A stretch of DNA of 64,000 nt from Schistosoma haematobium (GCF_000699445.3 NC_067195.1:62471591-62535590), one strand, 5' to 3'; shown: positions 21,391-32,204, numbered from the stretch's first letter. Program-made: numbers and translations. Notes: generated from the sequence alone by a model not told the origin.

Positions 21391-22689
21391 CAATGATACA
21401 ATTAATTCAAACGTATCAAACAAATACATAAAAAGAATATAATTTCTTACAAATATAATCAAATAAAAAATATATTTCCCATAATAAGTTCAGTTTCTCT
21501 GTTTGTTTTTTGTTTATAAATTCCAAAATTTCATTCAAACTACTTTTTTCTCTTTTTTTTCTTTTTCTTTTTTTGTTGTTCAACATTTAAATTATTTAAC
21601 TATTTGTTTAATGTAAAATTACTCTGAATTCTAAATAGACTCTTAGTTTTTTTCTCTCTTCATCTTACTCACTTTCATTCATCCTTTTCAATAATCACGT
21701 GGCATTAATATTATTTTCGTGTTAGTAAAAAATTCCTCTCCAATATTCTTAATTACTTATCTAATAAACTTATGTGCGAATTACGGCTTATTCTAAGTGA
21801 TCTATCTATCTATCTATCTATCTATCTATATAATGTGTATATACCATATACTAAACAAAAACTCATATTCATATAGATAAAACATTATTTACATAATCAT
21901 TATTAACAATATCAAAATTATTTTTGTCTTTATTTTATTTCTTTTCATTTAAGAGTCAAGTAGAATAATTTTTTTCTTTTTTTTGAGAAAAAAATGCGTT
22001 TTTTCCCCTTGGTTTTCTTTTTTTTCTTTTCTTTTTTATTTCAGAAATTTTTACAGGAAATATACTTCTATTTCATGTTGAATTTAATTATTGCTTTGGT
22101 TATTATGAAACCTTTCATATTCACCATTAGTTATATATATATATATATCAGATACTCATTTCAAAGAGGAAATTCCAAAATAGCTATTAAGAAGATCAGA
22201 CTAAATGGAATAATTTCATTTTTAAGGAATTTTCATGAATCATAGATAATAATGTTAATTTATGCATACAGTGTAAATTGTCACTAATCAAAATAATTTA
22301 TCATATTGACATGAATTTGACAGATGGAACATTATATATTCCATTGAATAAGTTATAGAATATTGTTATGTATATTAATTATATGTGATGGTAACTGAAT
22401 TGTAAAAAAAAGAAACACAGCATTGATTTGACTTTAGTTTTAGAATAGTTATGCGCATTCAAATGTTTGTTTCCTAGACAAACATTGAAAATATATAGAC
22501 TAACACTTTTTTTCCTATTAAATTTCAATATACTTGTTATCAATATGAAAATGTAATCATTTAAAACATAGTCAAAGCTATTTCTCTTCATGTTCAGATA
22601 ATCATTGTCAATGACAAACTTGTTTCAATGACTGTAATAGAAGAATTAATATTATCTGAAGTTAAGAAATATGGATGTAAGATAGTGGT
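21391..22689. other. Pyrimidine-rich and AT-rich low-complexity tract
   Basis: T- and CT-rich runs (21545-21580, 21965-22035), a TCTA tetranucleotide microsatellite (21801-21830) and a short AT run (22133-22148). The T-rich frame at 21994-22245 translates to Phe/Ile-rich sequence and is not believable. Repeat-poor, so it could be regulatory or part of an untranslated exon, but nothing proves it. Confidence 0.45.
21801..21830. repeat. TCTA tetranucleotide microsatellite
   Basis: About seven perfect TCTA units. Confidence 0.9.
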
Positions 22690-22860
22690 TATAGGTAGTC
22701 AACCAGAAACCCTGAACATAGGTTTCGTGCTACTTGGAACTCGTCAGTAAGGTGTACCTGTAATCTCAAAGGAACTGATGCTCCCTGACGGATTGGATCC
22801 CGTGTTACCCAGTTTTGTAGCCAGAGACGTTATCACTGAGCTATTCTGACCTCGACTGAT
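22690..22860 (-). mobile_element. Family C: third tRNA-like/hammerhead element
   Basis: Minus strand: a tRNA-like head with TAGCTCAGTGATAACG (A-box-like, near 22840) and GGATCCAATCC (B-box-like, 22793-22803), a spacer, then a hammerhead-type region (22760-22703). Head, spacer and ribozyme sequences differ from both Sm-alpha and family B. The element is followed directly by a 162-bp inverted repeat (22879-23040), which may belong to it. Confidence 0.6.
22703..22760 (-). ncRNA. Hammerhead ribozyme-like core, family C
   Basis: Minus strand: GGTACACCTTA, CTGACGA (core intact), an imperfect stem II (GTTCC AAGT AGCAC), GAAA, short helix III ACCTATGT, cleavage triplet TTC and return strand AGGGTTTCTGG. 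All core bases are present, but stem II has a mismatch and the first pair of stem I is A-A, so this copy is likely weak. The sequence differs from Sm-alpha except for the core and the upstream GGTACA block. Confidence 0.6.
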
Positions 22861-22878
22861 CTCCTGCAGGATTGAGAT

Positions 22879-23040
22879 ATATTTACAATTGACTGATCAC
22901 TGGATGGTAATCAGTGTCATGTATTTCAGGTCCTACTTAGTGCTACATTGCAACTTGGTCGATAGGATTCGATCTGCACTAAGAATGACCTGACGTACAT
23001 GACATTGATCACGACCCAGTGACCAATCAATTGTAAATAT
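22879..23040. repeat. 162-bp inverted repeat (65-base arms)
   Basis: Arms 22879-22943 and 22976-23040 are reverse complements with about ten differences (both end in the form ATTGTAAATAT / ATATTTACAAT), separated by 32 bases. It abuts the family C element. It could be a non-autonomous foldback element or a duplicated end of family C. Confidence 0.8.
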
Positions 23041-23929
23041 GAATATAAATAGAGAAATCCTTTTCCAAGGTTTTACGCATTTGAATGCTTACTAAAATAA
23101 TAATATTCTTAGTGCTGTGTTATTAATGGCATACTAATCTGAATCGTAATAGTGTTGTATATCCTTATCGATAAGCTTCTAAAATATTTTGACAGTCTGT
23201 AATCTACTACTTAATTATAGATCTTTTTGTTGATTGTGACATCTGATGAAACAATCATAAACCATAAAAATGAGTCGACTTGGAAATGACTTGAAAGATG
23301 ATTTTCACTGATGAACTCTAACAAACCTTAAGACTGAGTAAAACTACAGAAGAATTTTACCATGATGAATTGAAAATGACTTATAAGCCATAAACATCGG
23401 ATTGTCTTGAGTTCTATCTCAAACATAATTGTTTGTCGCTAGCTGGTTTCTGATGATTTTCTAACTGATTTTAAACAATAATGGAAAATATTAATTAAAA
23501 TATATCAATGAATATTCATCATCACTGAAAATTTCTAACACTGAAACTTCTTGAATTATTATTAGCATTACCACTAGTTATCATATAATGTGGTCTATAA
23601 TAAGTCAAGTGAATTGATTAATTTCTAAAAGACGTTTTTTTAAATAACTTTATTTTGGCATATAACAGATTGATACTTAGAAATAAATCCATTCTTGGAG
23701 TTCATGTACTTTATGTGGACATCTAGTTGAACACCTATTAATATTAAAATATGTTCACTTGAATATGTCTATTTCAGATTAGAAATATGCAAACATGGAG
23801 CGTAGTAAAATTTCTCTTTATGCACCAGGTGAAGATTGACACTATCTTCATGATGAGTACATAATTTTCCTGAAGACATTTGACAGTTTAAAAGATTTTA
23901 AAGAACATATATATGTAAAGATGGATGGT
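23041..23929. other. AT-rich sequence, nothing recognised
   Basis: No gene or repeat recognised. Confidence 0.45.
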
Positions 23930-24190
23930 GGCTAGTAATAGAATCTGGGACGCATGTTTCGTCCTATTCGGGACTCTTCGGTTGAATGTACCTGCACCTT
24001 AAACTTGATGGTCACTCTGGCACTCAAACCCAGTACAGATCGCTTCAAATGCCATCGCGTTATCCACTTAGCTATTGAGTTTAGATAGTCACTGACTTGT
24101 ACAAGGGGATGAAGTTTTAATTCATTTTTGTATCGCAGTCCAAAACATCAATGGGGAGATTCAAACAAACAATACAAAAGTGAATTTCAT
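23930..24190 (-). mobile_element. Sm-alpha element, decayed
   Basis: Minus strand: body piece (about 24190 to 24095, with AATTAAAACTTCATCCCC), tRNA-like head (24093 to about 24004; TAGCTAAGTGGATAACGCG and a B box in the form GGTTTGAGTGCC) and hammerhead (23994 to 23933). Here again body sequence lies upstream of the promoter. Confidence 0.75.
23933..23994 (-). ncRNA. Sm-alpha hammerhead, mutated core
   Basis: Minus strand: CCGAAGA replaces CUGANGA (U4 to C). Stem II (GTCC CGAATA GGAC form), GAAA and the GTC triplet are present, but stem I is weakened by several changes. Probably inactive. Confidence 0.6.
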
Positions 24191-25289
24191 GATGTAATTA
24201 TGAATCATATATGATGATGATAATTTTACAAGGTATAGTATAGAAAATAGGATAAAATTCCAATTAAGATAATAATAACTTCTTAAAGCCATTTATTTTT
24301 ATTTTGTAAAGTATTGTTACATTTTCCAGTCTTCACCTATGAGTTATATCCGTAATAATTGAATTATTAGCCAGGTTTAAACTTATTCACCAAGAAATGT
24401 GGAAACTGTTTACTTCCAGAATTATACCTGAAAAGCTTATTGAATCCTATGCAAAGTTTTACATACCAGTAAATACATTCTTGAAAACAAATAGCTCAGT
24501 ATATGTTCAGCGCTTGATATTGAAGTATCTAGTTTCACTATACTAATCTAACTACACTTACTTCATTGAACAGTAATGCTATGAAAAACTCTGTGTACCT
24601 CGCACGCAATTTTCTTTTAACCAAACGAACAATTTCATTATAGTCAACTCCTCTCTTTGCAAAAATGCACCAAATCATTTTCAGTGTACTTCATTTGTCA
24701 CGATCGATTGGCAATTTCTAATGTATAAGAGTGTAGTCTAGTGAGAATTTGTCATTAGTATAAGTTAATCTCTTAAAATAATATGAAGTAAAAGATTGAA
24801 CTAAATACAAGTTTTATTATAAAACACTTTTTAGCTTAATTGAAAGTGCTTATTAATGAACATCTAGGCCAATATACAAGTTTTATATTTAATGAACTAT
24901 GTGTGCGCGCAAAACTGGCGCCAACAAATTAAATTTTTTTAAAAAAAAGTAAATACTTTACAGTGTTACACGGTAATTCGATCCCTAAATGAATAAATAT
25001 TTATTTACTTACTGAATTTCGTCTCTATGCAAAAATTCTAATCTATGTGTACATGTGATTAAGAAAATGTACAACTCTAAATAATCGTTTATATATTAAA
25101 ATAAATACTATAAAGTCTCTAGACTATCATACTTCAGCTTTAATTTAGTGAGATAAGTTGGTTAGAAATGTTGATTTCAAATTTTTTCTTCTTTTCCAAC
25201 TTCAATAAGAAAAAGAATTAATAATTTGTTTATATTTAAACTATTAAGATATATTCACTTGGTGTTGTTCACATGTATGTCCCTATTGT
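24191..25289. other. AT-rich sequence, nothing recognised
   Basis: No gene or repeat recognised. Confidence 0.45.
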
Positions 25290-25475
25290 TATTTAGGTCT
25301 ACAATTGATTCGTTTCTTGTTGGTATATATACATCCTGTGCAGATTGCCTCGATATTGCCCTAAGTCACAAGCCTTATGAGCAGTGGAATCCAGGACGCA
25401 CGTTTCGTCCTGTTGCGGACTCATCCGCTGGATGTACTTTCAGCTCAGAGTTGATGTCCATTTTAGAGTTATATT
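25290..25475 (-). mobile_element. Sm-alpha copy lacking the promoter head
   Basis: Minus strand: a short piece upstream (about 25475-25440, GACATCAACTCTGAGCTG), hammerhead (25437-25381), then the body (25380-25290) with CATAAGGCTTGTGACTTAGG, GGCAATATCGAGGCAATC and CGAATCAATTGTAG. It lies directly downstream (in minus orientation) of a second Sm-alpha copy at 25510-25672. The frame at 25226-25477 is a chance translation. Confidence 0.75.
25381..25437 (-). ncRNA. Sm-alpha hammerhead with a single core change
   Basis: Minus strand: stem I is perfect (ATCCAG/CTGGAT), stem II is good (GTCC GCAACA GGAC), and GAAA and the GTC triplet are intact. The core reads CGGATGA, so U4 is changed to G. One base separates this copy from a consensus ribozyme. 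Confidence 0.75.
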
Positions 25476-25509
25476 GAATCAAGTATTAAATGTGTTTTTG
25501 TAAGCAATG

Positions 25510-25672
25510 ATGGATAGTGGCTAGCAGTGGAATCCAGCTCGTTTCGTCCCATTTAGGACCCTTCAGTTGGATGTACCTGCATTTGAGTTGATGTTCACTC
25601 TGCGACTCGAACCCAGTACCATTCACTTCAAACGCCATTGCATTATCCACTCAGCTACTGAGTCGTTGTAAT
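25510..25672 (-). mobile_element. Sm-alpha copy with promoter head, cleavage site deleted
   Basis: Minus strand: tRNA-like head (25665 to about 25590; TAGCTGAGTGGATAATGCAA and B box GGTTCGAGTCG) followed by a ribozyme region (25578-25524) in which GAAACGAGCTGG replaces the usual GAAACGCGCGTCCTGG. The cleavage triplet and part of helix III are gone, so self-cleavage is impossible. Confidence 0.75.
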
Positions 25673-25812
25673 AAAGTCTTCATTATGATATTCTCGTAAA
25701 TAAATTACTTATAGAATTCCTTCGACATTATATACTACTCATTAAAAATAATGTTAATTAACTTTGTCCTTGCCATTTTACTTCTCTTTTTCAGAGAATT
25801 TTTGTGAAAATA

Positions 25813-26080
25813 TAATTTATGGACAACCTTTGTGCGACGCCAAAGGGATCTTGAGAGAATTCACCTATTTACCAAAGTCTAAAGAGGACTATAATTAAGT
25901 GTGAGCAATCGGGATTCGAATTTAGGATTAGGAATTGAAGTTAGTGTTTTCATCAATAAGTGACTGATGGAAAAATGCCATTTAAACGCAAAGATTAGTG
26001 AATTTTTCTCCAAAATTTAAGACTTACTATCTTAGATCTGATTTGTTCATTGATAAATTATAGTCGAATTTTTAAGTGAG
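25813..26080 (+). repeat. Unclassified repeat family F, copy 3
   Basis: Same orientation and block order as the copy at 11.6 kb (TGGACAACCTTTG, GATTAGGAATTG, TTTTCATCA, CCAAAATTTAAGACTTACTA, AAATTATAGTCGAA). More diverged in the middle. Confidence 0.6.
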
Positions 26081-26299
26081 CTAATTATTTTACAATAAAA
26101 TATGTCTAAGCAATAACAACTCTAATGCAGTACAGATGTAAAACAAAAATATAGAAAAAACTATTCGATAATAAACATGATGACGTAATTAATGAATTCA
26201 CTATACGATGTAAAATTTTCTCTCCCCTTTGTTGCTTTTTTGTTTGAACTTTCATTTAATTGACGTTTATTCATTTTCATATAAAATACCTTGAAAAGT

Positions 26300-26390
26300 A
26301 TATGTATGACCAGATTGTTAGAAATGTATAGCACAAGTACATCATATTTTTCAGATCAACTCCGTCTTCTCATTGTTCTATAAAAATTTA
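26300..26390 (+). repeat. Short repeat related to the 63.4-kb hairpin
   Basis: Contains TTTTCAGATCAACTCCGTC and TCTTCTCATTGTTCTAT, as in both arms of the inverted repeat at 63399-63516; a weaker relative lies at 48055-48140. Confidence 0.65.
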
Positions 26391-26904
26391 TAAATTAATA
26401 AACATAGTTTATTCTAGAAACTTAATATGATAAATTATTGATTTTTATCAAATCAGCGAATAACAATTAAGAGACTTTCGAGTTCTTATTTTGTAATGTA
26501 ATTTCTTTGAGATGCTTATTACAAATACAATTACTTATATTAATTCATAATAGCAGTCTAGAAAATGCATTAAATTGAGTAGATAGAATTACAATCAAGT
26601 TGACAATTACAAAAAAAATATAATTCAATTATTAGTCAGTAAAAAGGTAGATATAAAAAAAATCGAACTTTTGTGTGAAATACACCTTTATGGGTTTTAC
26701 TTATTCTACACTAAAGAAACACCACAGAATGAATAGATATTTCTATCAGTAAGAAGGACCTTAATGAACTGAGGAAATAAAACTTAATATCATTAAAATG
26801 CTTAAAACTTAGAATAAAGAGTAATTTCAGCTTGTCTATCAAGATTGGTTTTAGTTATGCCGACTAAAATCTACAAAAATTAATCATGAGAAAGAGGAAT
26901 TTTG
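26391..26904. other. AT-rich sequence, nothing recognised
   Basis: No gene or repeat recognised. Confidence 0.4.
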
Positions 26905-27045
26905 TACAGATTGTAGTAATTTAATAGTGGACGCTAACTACTGAGGAGTCCCATACTAGAACGAGACAGTCATCCAGTGCTTCCAGATTTTCTACTGTTG
27001 TCTAGTTTTAATTAACTCATGAATTTAACTATTAAAGTAGATTTA
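26905..27045 (+). mobile_element. Family B foldback fragment
   Basis: A short minus-oriented tail start (cagattgtagtaatttaatag) is followed at once by a plus-oriented hammerhead region (26928-26984; CTGAGGA intact, GAGA in place of GAAA) and a plus tail to 27045. The tRNA-like head is missing. Confidence 0.6.
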
Positions 27046-29129
27046 GTTCATAACCTGAAAATAAGAACCGAAAGCATATGTACAAGAAGAATGAGATCAA
27101 ATATATTTGTACAACTTGATGATATAATCATACAGAAAATATCACATATGAAAAATATAGTAATTAATACTCTATATAATATTAAGTAATTAATTTGTTA
27201 TTAAAATTGTAAGAGATTCATTTTTATAACGATAATCTACTAGTTATATAAAACCTAGCTATATAAAACCTTAAATTTTATTCTGCTTCTATGTGTATGT
27301 GTATGTGAGCGCATTAATTTAGAACAATCAGTTTATCTAAGAAACTATTTTCTTCTATAAATCAATGAAAATTTGTATTATTTTCAATTCTCTTATTCTA
27401 TCGTATTAACAAGTTAATACTTTCATTAACATTTATAAACGTAATCATTTAAAATAATTAATTACCAAGGTAAAACAATCATAAACGAGAGAAATAACAT
27501 TGAAAGAATGACATATTACAATGAAATATTCCATATTAAATTTACTGAATATTTCCCTAATTTTTTTAAAAAAAATGTCTACCCACACAAATTGATGTTG
27601 TGTTGTTTTGTTTCAAGATTGAATTCAATGAGCAGTGAGGGGGGGGAGGGGAAGGATTATAATGAAGTGATAATAGGAAAAAAATAATTTATCGACAATA
27701 TTTTCACTTAATTGATTTTAAAATCTATAAATTATTTCTTTCAATATTTTATAATATAAGAATTATTTGTGACAAAAGTAGAAATTCTTTTTCTATATAT
27801 GGAAATAGTTTTGATTTAATTTTATCCTTATCATTATCACCAAGACTAATAAAAGATAACTATAATTGAAATAAAGTGTATATAAATAAACTTCTCTTCT
27901 TAGTTATTTTCTTTATTAACTCTTTTAAACTCATATAAAGTTGATTATCGCTTCTTTTTCTTTTTTTTTCTTTTCTTAACCAGCTGTTTATTTATTCATT
28001 TTAGTTAGTTCGTTAGTTTGATTATTCTTTCTGAAATTTTCTACTGGCGCCATCACACATCTGTTTTATTAACGTCATTGTGTGATAATTTTTTATAGAT
28101 TGGTCTTTTGCTTCATTCTTGTTCATTTTCCTTCATCAAATTGATTTGCTAATACTTTTTTGTTGTTGTTAAACGGTAATTTTTTTTTTATGGAATGAAA
28201 GTTCCATTTCGGTCAACAACAACTATAACAATGAGAAAAGCAAAATATATTATTCTTTCTTTTCACCACCCCTTATCTAATTCATTTTTGATAAAGACAG
28301 CTGTTTTCACCTGGTTGGGGGTTTTCTCTTTTTATGTGAAACTTATATGCCGATTTATAAGACTTTGATCTGAATATATATAAACGTATACATAAATTTG
28401 ATATATTTGAGAGAAAAACTGGAACTCAAGATAAGATGGCGGCAAGTTCGATTAAGTAATGACATGGGCTTTTTTTCCACTTTCTATTAAAAAAAGTATA
28501 CAAAAAATAAATCTCATTTCATATGGTTGAAATAGGGTGAAACATGTATGATTACATTTCACTAACGCTACTACTAATACTGCTACTAATGATATTAATA
28601 ATAATAAGAATAGCGATAATAATAATAATAATGGTAATAAGGAAATTGAAACCGTTATTGGTTTACGGCTTGAATAAGTGTCGAGTTTCTTATTACCAAA
28701 GTTTTGTGTATATCTAGAGCATAACCAAAGTAAATAAATAACTATTTATCAAGTTGAAAAAATAGAGAAACAATTAAATGATCAGTAATTTAGCAGGCTA
28801 CTATTTCTTTCTCAAACATTGTAACAGATTCTGATTTTATGTGAGTTTGCATAATAAACATATCACATACTGTTGACGTTTAGCTTAACTAGAGCATGTT
28901 TCACGTTGAATGTATCAGTGATAGTTATACTGGGTTCAATCCCATTACTTCCTAGTATGTTAGGATTTTTTACAAAATCAAATCCAGTAATTGGATTAGT
29001 GTCTATTTTGTACTGACTAGATAATACTATAACTGTTAGAATGAGATATAGAAATCATTTAAACCATGGAAAACATGATACTAATTTACTTGTTCATGGA
29101 CAACTTAGTGTACTGTATATTTTTTTATA
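27046..29129. other. Repeat-poor low-complexity block, candidate regulatory region
   Basis: About 2 kb with almost no recognisable repeats: T-rich and AAT-rich runs, a G-run (27640-27656), TTGTTG runs (28160-28168), an AAT/ATA-rich region (28590-28635) and a block AAGATGGCGGC (28433-28443) that matches the YY1 site known in animal promoters. No coding frame is supported. It may hold a promoter or 5' exon, but no initiator or splice structure can be fixed. Confidence 0.4.
28433..28446 (+). promoter_or_regulatory. YY1-like site AAGATGGCGGC
   Basis: An unusually CG-containing motif in a very AT-rich block. It matches the animal YY1 promoter motif, though a single site carries little weight. Confidence 0.3.
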
Positions 29130-29149
29130 CTTACTTACTTACTAACTTA

Positions 29150-29622
29150 CGCCTGTTACTCCTCGTGAAGGAGCATAGGCCGCTCACCAGCATTCTCCAT
29201 CCAACCCTGTCCTGGGCAATCCTTTCTAGCTCCGTCCAGTTGTAATTCATCGTTTTCATATCTGCTTCTATTATCCGACGCAATGTGTTCTTTGGCCTTC
29301 CTTTTTTTCGCTTCCCTTCAGGATTCCAAGTTAGGGCTTGCCTCGTGATGTAGTTTGATGATTTGCGTAGTGTATGTCCTATCCATTTCCATCGTGTTTT
29401 CCTAATTTCCTCTTCAGCTGGAAGTTGGTTTGTTCTCTCCCACAGAAGGCTGTTGCTAATGGTATCCAGCCAATGGATGTTGAGTATCTTGCGAAGACAG
29501 CTACTTATAAATACTTGTACCTTCTTGATGGTGGTTGTTGTAGTTCTCCAAGTTTCAGCTCCGTACAGTAGAACTGCCTTGACGTTCGTATTGAAGATTG
29601 TGACTTTAACACTGGTTGACAG
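29150..29622 (-). pseudogene. RTE polyprotein C-terminal part
   Basis: Continues in the same frame after the single stop that ends the RT frame: [48 protein letters not shown] and [19 protein letters not shown], ending SNRRK and a stop at about 29155. It is intact apart from that stop, which can be explained by one C-to-T change of a Gln codon. Confidence 0.8.
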
Positions 29623-30966
29623 TTATTTTGAGTTCCATATGTTCTTCAATTGTACGAATGCGACCCTAGCTTTGCCAATCCTTGCCTTTACGTCTGTATC
29701 TAAGCCTCCTTGTTCATCGATGATGCTTCCCAGGTATATGAAGGATTCTACATCTTCCAGAGTTTCACCATCAAGTGTGATTGGATTGCTGTTCTCCGCT
29801 TTGAATTTGAGGACCTTAGTTTTCCCTTTGTGTATGCTGAGGCCTACTGATGCAGAGACTGCTGCTACACTGGCTGTCTTCATCTGCATCTGTTCGTGTG
29901 TATGGGATTGAAGGGTTGGGTCATCTGCGAAGTCCAAATCGTCTAATTGATTTTGAGCTGTCCATTGAATGCCGTGTTTTGCCTCAGATGTCGAGGTCTT
30001 CATAATCCAGTCGACCACCAGAAGAAAGAGGAAGGGAGAGAGTAAACAGCCTTGTCTGACTCCGGTCCTTACTTGGAATGCATCTGTCAGCTGTCCTCCG
30101 TGCACTACTTTGCACTGTAGTCCGTCGTATGAGTTCCGGATAATATTGACAATCTTCTCAGGAACTCCGTAGTGTCGAAGAAGTTTCCATAATGTCTTCC
30201 TATCTACACTGTCGAATGCCTTTTGATAATCAATGAAGTTGATGTATAGTGATGAGTACCACTCAACTGATTGTTCGACGATGATCCGTAGTGTTGCAAT
30301 TTGGTCTGTGCACGACCGATCCTTACGGAATCCAGCTTGTTGATCTCGAAGTTGGGCGTCTACTGCATCCTTCATCCGGTTCAGCAACACTCTGTTGAAG
30401 ACTTTCCCTGGTATTGACAGTAGTGTAATGCCTCTGTAGTTTTCACATTTGCTCAGATCTCCTTTCTTTGGAATCTTGACGAGGTGTCCTTCTTTCCAGT
30501 CCATCGGCACTTGTTCCTCCTCCCAAATCTTTTTGAATAGAAGATAAAGCATGCTTGTGGTTGCTTCGATGTCTGATTTCAGTGCTTCAGCTGGTATGTT
30601 GTCGGGTCCTGCTGCTTTCCCGTTCTTGATTTGTCTGACGGCCATTCTAATTTCTTCCTTCGTTGGTGGATTGACATCTATAGGAAGATCTATGTGTGCT
30701 GCTTCGATGTCGGGTGGATTCATTGGAGCCGGCCTATTCAGGAGCTCTTCGAAGTATTCTACCCATCTGTTACGCTGTTGTTGAATTTCAGTGATTTTCC
30801 TGCCTTCTTTGTCTTTGACCGGCCTCTCTGGTTTACTGTATTTCCCTGCTAGTTTCTTCGTTGTATCGTAAAGCTGTTTCATATTTCCTTCTCTTGCAGC
30901 TTTTTCCGCCTTCATTGCTAGTTCTTCAACGTATTTCTTCTTGTCGGCTCCAATGCTCCTTTTCAC
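29623..30966 (-). CDS. RTE reverse transcriptase frame, 447 codons
   Basis: The longest open frame in the window. RT motifs with residue numbers from the Met at 30966: PDNIPAEALK (121-130), NYRGITLL (177-184), QAGFRKDRSCTDQI (210-223), INFIDYQKAFDSVDR with catalytic Asp246 (242-256), TGVRQGCLLSPFLF (301-314), FADD with the catalytic Asp pair (346-349) and YLGSIIDEQGG (411-421). The RT makes cDNA of the element RNA at the nicked target. The catalytic residues are all present and motif C is FADD, not YADD. The Met is not the true start: homologous sequence (KKHHHKEWIS, then KVQAQAEYIEANKQ) continues upstream in frame. It is part of a broken polyprotein, not a host gene. Confidence 0.85.
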   Translation of the reverse strand: MKRSIGADKKKYVEELAMKAEKAAREGNMKQLYDTTKKLAGKYSKPERPVKDKEGRKITEIQQQRNRWVEYFEELLNRPAPMNPPDIEAAHIDLPIDVNPPTKEEIRMAVRQIKNGKAAGPDNIPAEALKSDIEATTSMLYLLFKKIWEEEQVPMDWKEGHLVKIPKKGDLSKCENYRGITLLSIPGKVFNRVLLNRMKDAVDAQLRDQQAGFRKDRSCTDQIATLRIIVEQSVEWYSSLYINFIDYQKAFDSVDRKTLWKLLRHYGVPEKIVNIIRNSYDGLQCKVVHGGQLTDAFQVRTGVRQGCLLSPFLFLLVVDWIMKTSTSEAKHGIQWTAQNQLDDLDFADDPTLQSHTHEQMQMKTASVAAVSASVGLSIHKGKTKVLKFKAENSNPITLDGETLEDVESFIYLGSIIDEQGGLDTDVKARIGKARVAFVQLKNIWNSK

Positions 30967-31128
30967 TTGCTTGTTTGCTTCTATGTATTCAGCTTGTGCT
31001 TGGACTTTCTCTGCTCGTGTTCGGCTGTTGTTTATTGCTGCCTTCTTGTCCTTCCTTTCTTTGATCTTGTCCAGTGTTTCTGTAGAGATCCATTCCTTAT
31101 GATGGTGTTTCTTTAGGGCCAGAACCTA

Positions 31129-31407
31129 TTAACACGTTGAAGTCAATGTTTCTTTGATGCCTTTCCAGTTGTCCTCCATGGTAGTTTCTTCTTCCTTCAG
31201 TAGATCTTGAAGTGCTTGGAACCTGTTGTTGAGAACTATCTTGAATTCACTGAGTTTGTCAGTATCTCGAAGGAAGGCTGTATTGCACCTTTGTAGTGCT
31301 GTTTGTCCACTTGTCCAGTTCTTTTTTAGCTTCAGTTTTAAGTTGGCTACAATTAGGTGGTGATCTGAAGCTACGTCAGCACCTCTCCTGGTTCTCACAT
31401 CTTCCAT
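31129..31407 (-). pseudogene. RTE endonuclease end and linker
   Basis: Holds the last endonuclease motif (VASDHHLIVANL, residues 14-25, with the catalytic Asp-His pair) and the linker to the RT (QTALQRCNTAFLRDTDKL). It overlaps the upstream endonuclease frame by 32 bases, because a run of A on the minus strand near 31410 has changed length. It ends in a TAA TAG pair where the linker should go on. Confidence 0.8.
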
Positions 31408-32059
31408 TGTCCTTCGGAATTTTTTTGTTGATGCAAATATGATCTATCTGGTTCTCTGTGGTGTGGTCCGGTGAGATCCATGTAGCCTTGTGTATACGCT
31501 TGTGTGAAAATATTGTGCCTCCTATGACCAATTTGTTGAATGCACATAGATTTGCAAATCTTTCTCCATTTTCGTTTCTTTCTCCCAGTCCATGTCGTCC
31601 CATAATATCTTCATATCCAGTGTTGTCTATTCCGACTTTGGCATTTAGATCTCCCATCAGAATAGTTAGGTCCTTTCTTGGGCATTTCTCAATGATTGAC
31701 TGCAGCCGCTCGTAGAACTGATCTTTAATTTCGTCGTTGCTATCATTGGTGGGTACATAACATTGGATAATATTCATTGTGATCCCCTCCTTCTTTATTT
31801 TGAATGATGCTTTGATGATTCTGGATCTGTGAGATTCCCATCCTACAAGTGCATTTCGTGCTACTTTGGACAGCATAGGAGCGACTCCCTGAGTGTGTGG
31901 AGCATTGTCCTCTTCGTGACCGGAGTATAGCAGCATCTCTCCTGTAGCTAGTCTTTTCTGTCCAGCTTGGGTCCAGTGGGTTTCGCTGATTCCCAGTACT
32001 GCTAAGTTGTATCTCCTCATTTCCATTGATATTTGACTGGTCTTCCCGGTTTCCCACAT
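31376..32059 (-). pseudogene. RTE APE-type endonuclease domain
   Basis: A 227-codon frame. Motifs: LGISETHWT (22-30, catalytic Glu26), IIQCYVPTNDS (97-107), ILMGDLNAKVG (133-143, Asp137 and Asn139), NGERFANLCAFNKLVIGGT (164-182) and ATWISPDHTTENQIDHI (192-208). Upstream of the Met the frame continues with GTWNVRT, so the true N-terminus lies further 5' and is cut at the truncation point. The last 15 codons are out of frame after the A-run slip. It would nick target DNA for insertion. Confidence 0.85.
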
Positions 32060-32204
32060 TGTTCGAACGTTCCATGTACCTATAAAAATTTTTGCTCTGG
32101 TATATTACATTATTTCTTTTTTACGATTTTTTCATTACACTCAATCTATTGTGATCAATCTAAACTTATGTTACAAAAATATTAATGTATGATCCTTATA
32201 GTAA

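Larger units (their letters stand above)
29130..32099 (-). mobile_element. Near-complete RTE-clade retrotransposon (SR2/SjR2-like), copy 1
   Basis: About 3 kb on the minus strand. It begins at about 32099 inside the N-terminus of the endonuclease (GTWNVRTMWETGK block) and runs through endonuclease, linker, reverse transcriptase and C-terminal region to a (TAAG)n-type tail at 29130-29155. Only a few lesions break it: a shift in an A-run near 31410, a stop pair near 31130 with a one-base loss beside it, and one stop after residue 447 of the RT frame. RTE elements normally encode one polyprotein with an APE endonuclease and RT. The copy is slightly 5'-truncated and lacks the 5' UTR seen at 46.2 kb. 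Confidence 0.9.

Noticed and set aside
27640..27656. G-rich run that might form a quadruplex
   Set aside because: Only two long G runs with short spacing; four separate runs of three are not clear.
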